Origin: Bacillota bacterium
GTDB taxonomy: Bacteria > Bacillota > Clostridia > Lachnospirales > Lachnospiraceae
Length of the DNA stretch: 14,853 bases
NCBI GenBank assembly: GCA_023420085.1
Contig: JAEZWQ010000010.1
Location: forward strand, 1 to 14,853
Direction of reading: 5' to 3'
Shown here: in pieces, positions 14,129 to 14,853 of the stretch
How the letters are laid out: each line of letters starts with the position of its first letter
Numbering within the stretch: position 1 is the stretch's first letter
Position numbers and translations under genes: made by a program
The notes under the pieces: model-generated
Databases searched by the model: none
Told to the model about the DNA's origin: nothing
Seen by the model: the letters and a program-made list of their open reading frames with translations, nothing else

Positions 14129-14287
14129 CTAAAGATTATTTGGGGTAGCAAAAATAAGCATATCCCCAAAGTAATCCATATCATGTTTTTTAGATTTTTT
14201 TATAGAGTATACAATTAAAACTATTGGTAAAATACAGATTATAAAGAAAAATATTCCTAAACTAATAATAGCCTGAAATGTAATCAT
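14129..14287 (-). CDS. Small single-pass membrane protein (52 residues)
   Basis: The frame MITFQAIISLGIFFFIICILPIVLIVYSIKKSKKHDMDYFGDM...NNL encodes 52 residues: one strong membrane helix at about 5-28, then a lysine-rich stop-transfer stretch (SIKKSKKHD) and a short cytoplasmic tail. It starts 6 bases after the stop of the zinc-ribbon membrane protein upstream, so they are probably co-transcribed. The ribosome binding site is weak (the preceding bases are TTATAAGATGCT), in line with translational coupling. No family is recognised. Its protein-like composition and close spacing support it as real, but it is short. Confidence 0.5.
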   Translation of the reverse strand: MITFQAIISLGIFFFIICILPIVLIVYSIKKSKKHDMDYFGDMLIFATPNNL

Positions 14288-14293
14288 AGCATC

Positions 14294-14656
14294 TTATAAT
14301 AATGGCCATTTAAAATCGAATACAATAGAAACAATACCTAATATTATTAATATTATTGAAATCGTGCGAACAATGTATACAGTATTTTTTATTCCAATTG
14401 AATCTATAGTGTTTCCAAAAGGAAATATAAAAACTGTTAATCCTAATACTAAAGTCAAAATTTTAGATACAATGGTATATTCAGGGTATAAAACAACCTG
14501 CATGATAATTACAAATATACTTATTGCTATAATTAATCCAAAGAAGTATTTATATTTTTTCCAATAATTAAAATATCTTTCTCCCTTGTTTTTACAATCG
14601 TCACTACAAAAATCATCTTCTATATTTTTTTTGTTGCAATACTTACATTTTTTCAT
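14294..14656 (-). CDS. Zinc-ribbon membrane protein (DUF2116-like)
   Basis: This 120-residue protein has an N-terminal zinc ribbon with ligands Cys4, Cys7, Cys17 and Cys21 (MKKCKYCNKKNIEDDFCSDD then C). A basic-aromatic linker (ERYFNYWKKYKYF) and three membrane helices at about 38-57, 63-80 and 93-113 follow. The pattern resembles DUF2116-type zinc-ribbon membrane proteins of Bacillota, whose role is unknown. I chose the ATG at 14656 because the ribbon starts directly there and AGAGCGA precedes it; an in-frame ATG at 14734 would add 26 residues with no family resemblance. It is followed closely by a 52-residue membrane protein. Possible quality-control or stress function is speculation. Confidence 0.7.
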   Translation of the reverse strand: MKKCKYCNKKNIEDDFCSDDCKNKGERYFNYWKKYKYFFGLIIAISIFVIIMQVVLYPEYTIVSKILTLVLGLTVFIFPFGNTIDSIGIKNTVYIVRTISIILIILGIVSIVFDFKWPLL

Positions 14657-14769
14657 AATTTCGCTCTTTTTGTATATCTCAATTAAGTTATAGTGTAAAT
14701 CTAAATATATTTTACTATTTTTTTTTACAAACAAAGTATAAATTTCTAATTATCTTTTTATATTTTCTT

Positions 14770-14810
14770 AAATGCTCGTAAAGCCTTATTCTATGTGCTT
14801 TCGAGTATTT
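14770..14810 (+). terminator. Long hairpin near the right edge
   Basis: AAATGCTCG-t-AAAGC (14770-14784) pairs with GCTTTCGAGTATTT (14797-14810): about 14 pairs with one bulged T and one G-T pair, and a 12-base loop. It is followed by TTAC, a weak T run on the plus strand. It could end a transcript or be part of a mobile-element end lying mostly beyond the window. Confidence 0.4.
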
Positions 14811-14853
14811 TTACTGTAGGAAGATACTTCACGTTTCTTTGCATATTTCCTCA

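Overview
The window comes from a low-GC Gram-positive bacterium (Bacillota). It is AT-rich, carries strong AGGAGG-type ribosome binding sites, and encodes a sortase-anchored (LPxTG) surface protein and a PTS/6-phospho-glucosidase operon like Bacillus glvA-glvR-glvC. An anaerobic, host-associated clostridial or Tissierellia-type organism is my guess; no feature fixes the genus. The region is accessory in character, a mosaic of small metabolic operons, one surface protein, a defence-type gene and decayed mobile DNA.

Left part (1-3560). The right end of an IS3-family element (1-344) abuts an IS-tip-like remnant (391-501). Next comes a divergent pair of transcription units. Leftward is a MerR-type regulator fused to a complete cytidine deaminase domain, translationally coupled to a D-2-hydroxyacid dehydrogenase. 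Rightward is an aldo/keto reductase. The 71-bp gap between them holds a MerR-style promoter (19-bp spacer with a perfect TTAAAGT-tc-ACTTTAA dyad) facing the reductase, and a 17-bp-spaced promoter facing the regulator. The fusion protein therefore very likely controls both directions.

Middle (3569-8730). A 974-residue secreted, LPxTG-anchored class 3 lipase-like protein is followed by phage debris (a probable terminase small subunit remnant). Next to it is an AbiF/Abi_2-type HEPN protein, preceded by its own promoter and a compact, terminator-ended structured RNA. AbiF proteins have been described as RNA-antitoxin toxin-antitoxin/abortive infection systems related to the ancestry of Cas13, so this two-part locus (RNA plus HEPN toxin) is the most interesting system here. 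A 5'-truncated gene and a small uncharacterised gene follow.

Right-centre (8973-13199). An alpha-glucoside utilisation cluster is transcribed leftward: PTS EIICB (glvC-like), a GH4 6-phospho-alpha-glucosidase (glvA-like), an RpiR-family regulator (glvR-like) and a small membrane protein. The EIICB gene is broken by a one-base length change in a run of seven G's, which would inactivate the operon's transporter unless the tract slips or the read is wrong.

Right end (13390-14853). A Bro-N (antirepressor-like) pseudogene is cut off by a second IS-tip remnant that matches, inverted, the one at 391-501. Then come a gutted IS21-family relic (istB 3' end plus left-end terminal repeats), a two-gene unit of small membrane proteins (one with a zinc ribbon) and a strong hairpin. 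The segment 502-13615 is thus bracketed by inverted copies of the same IS end.
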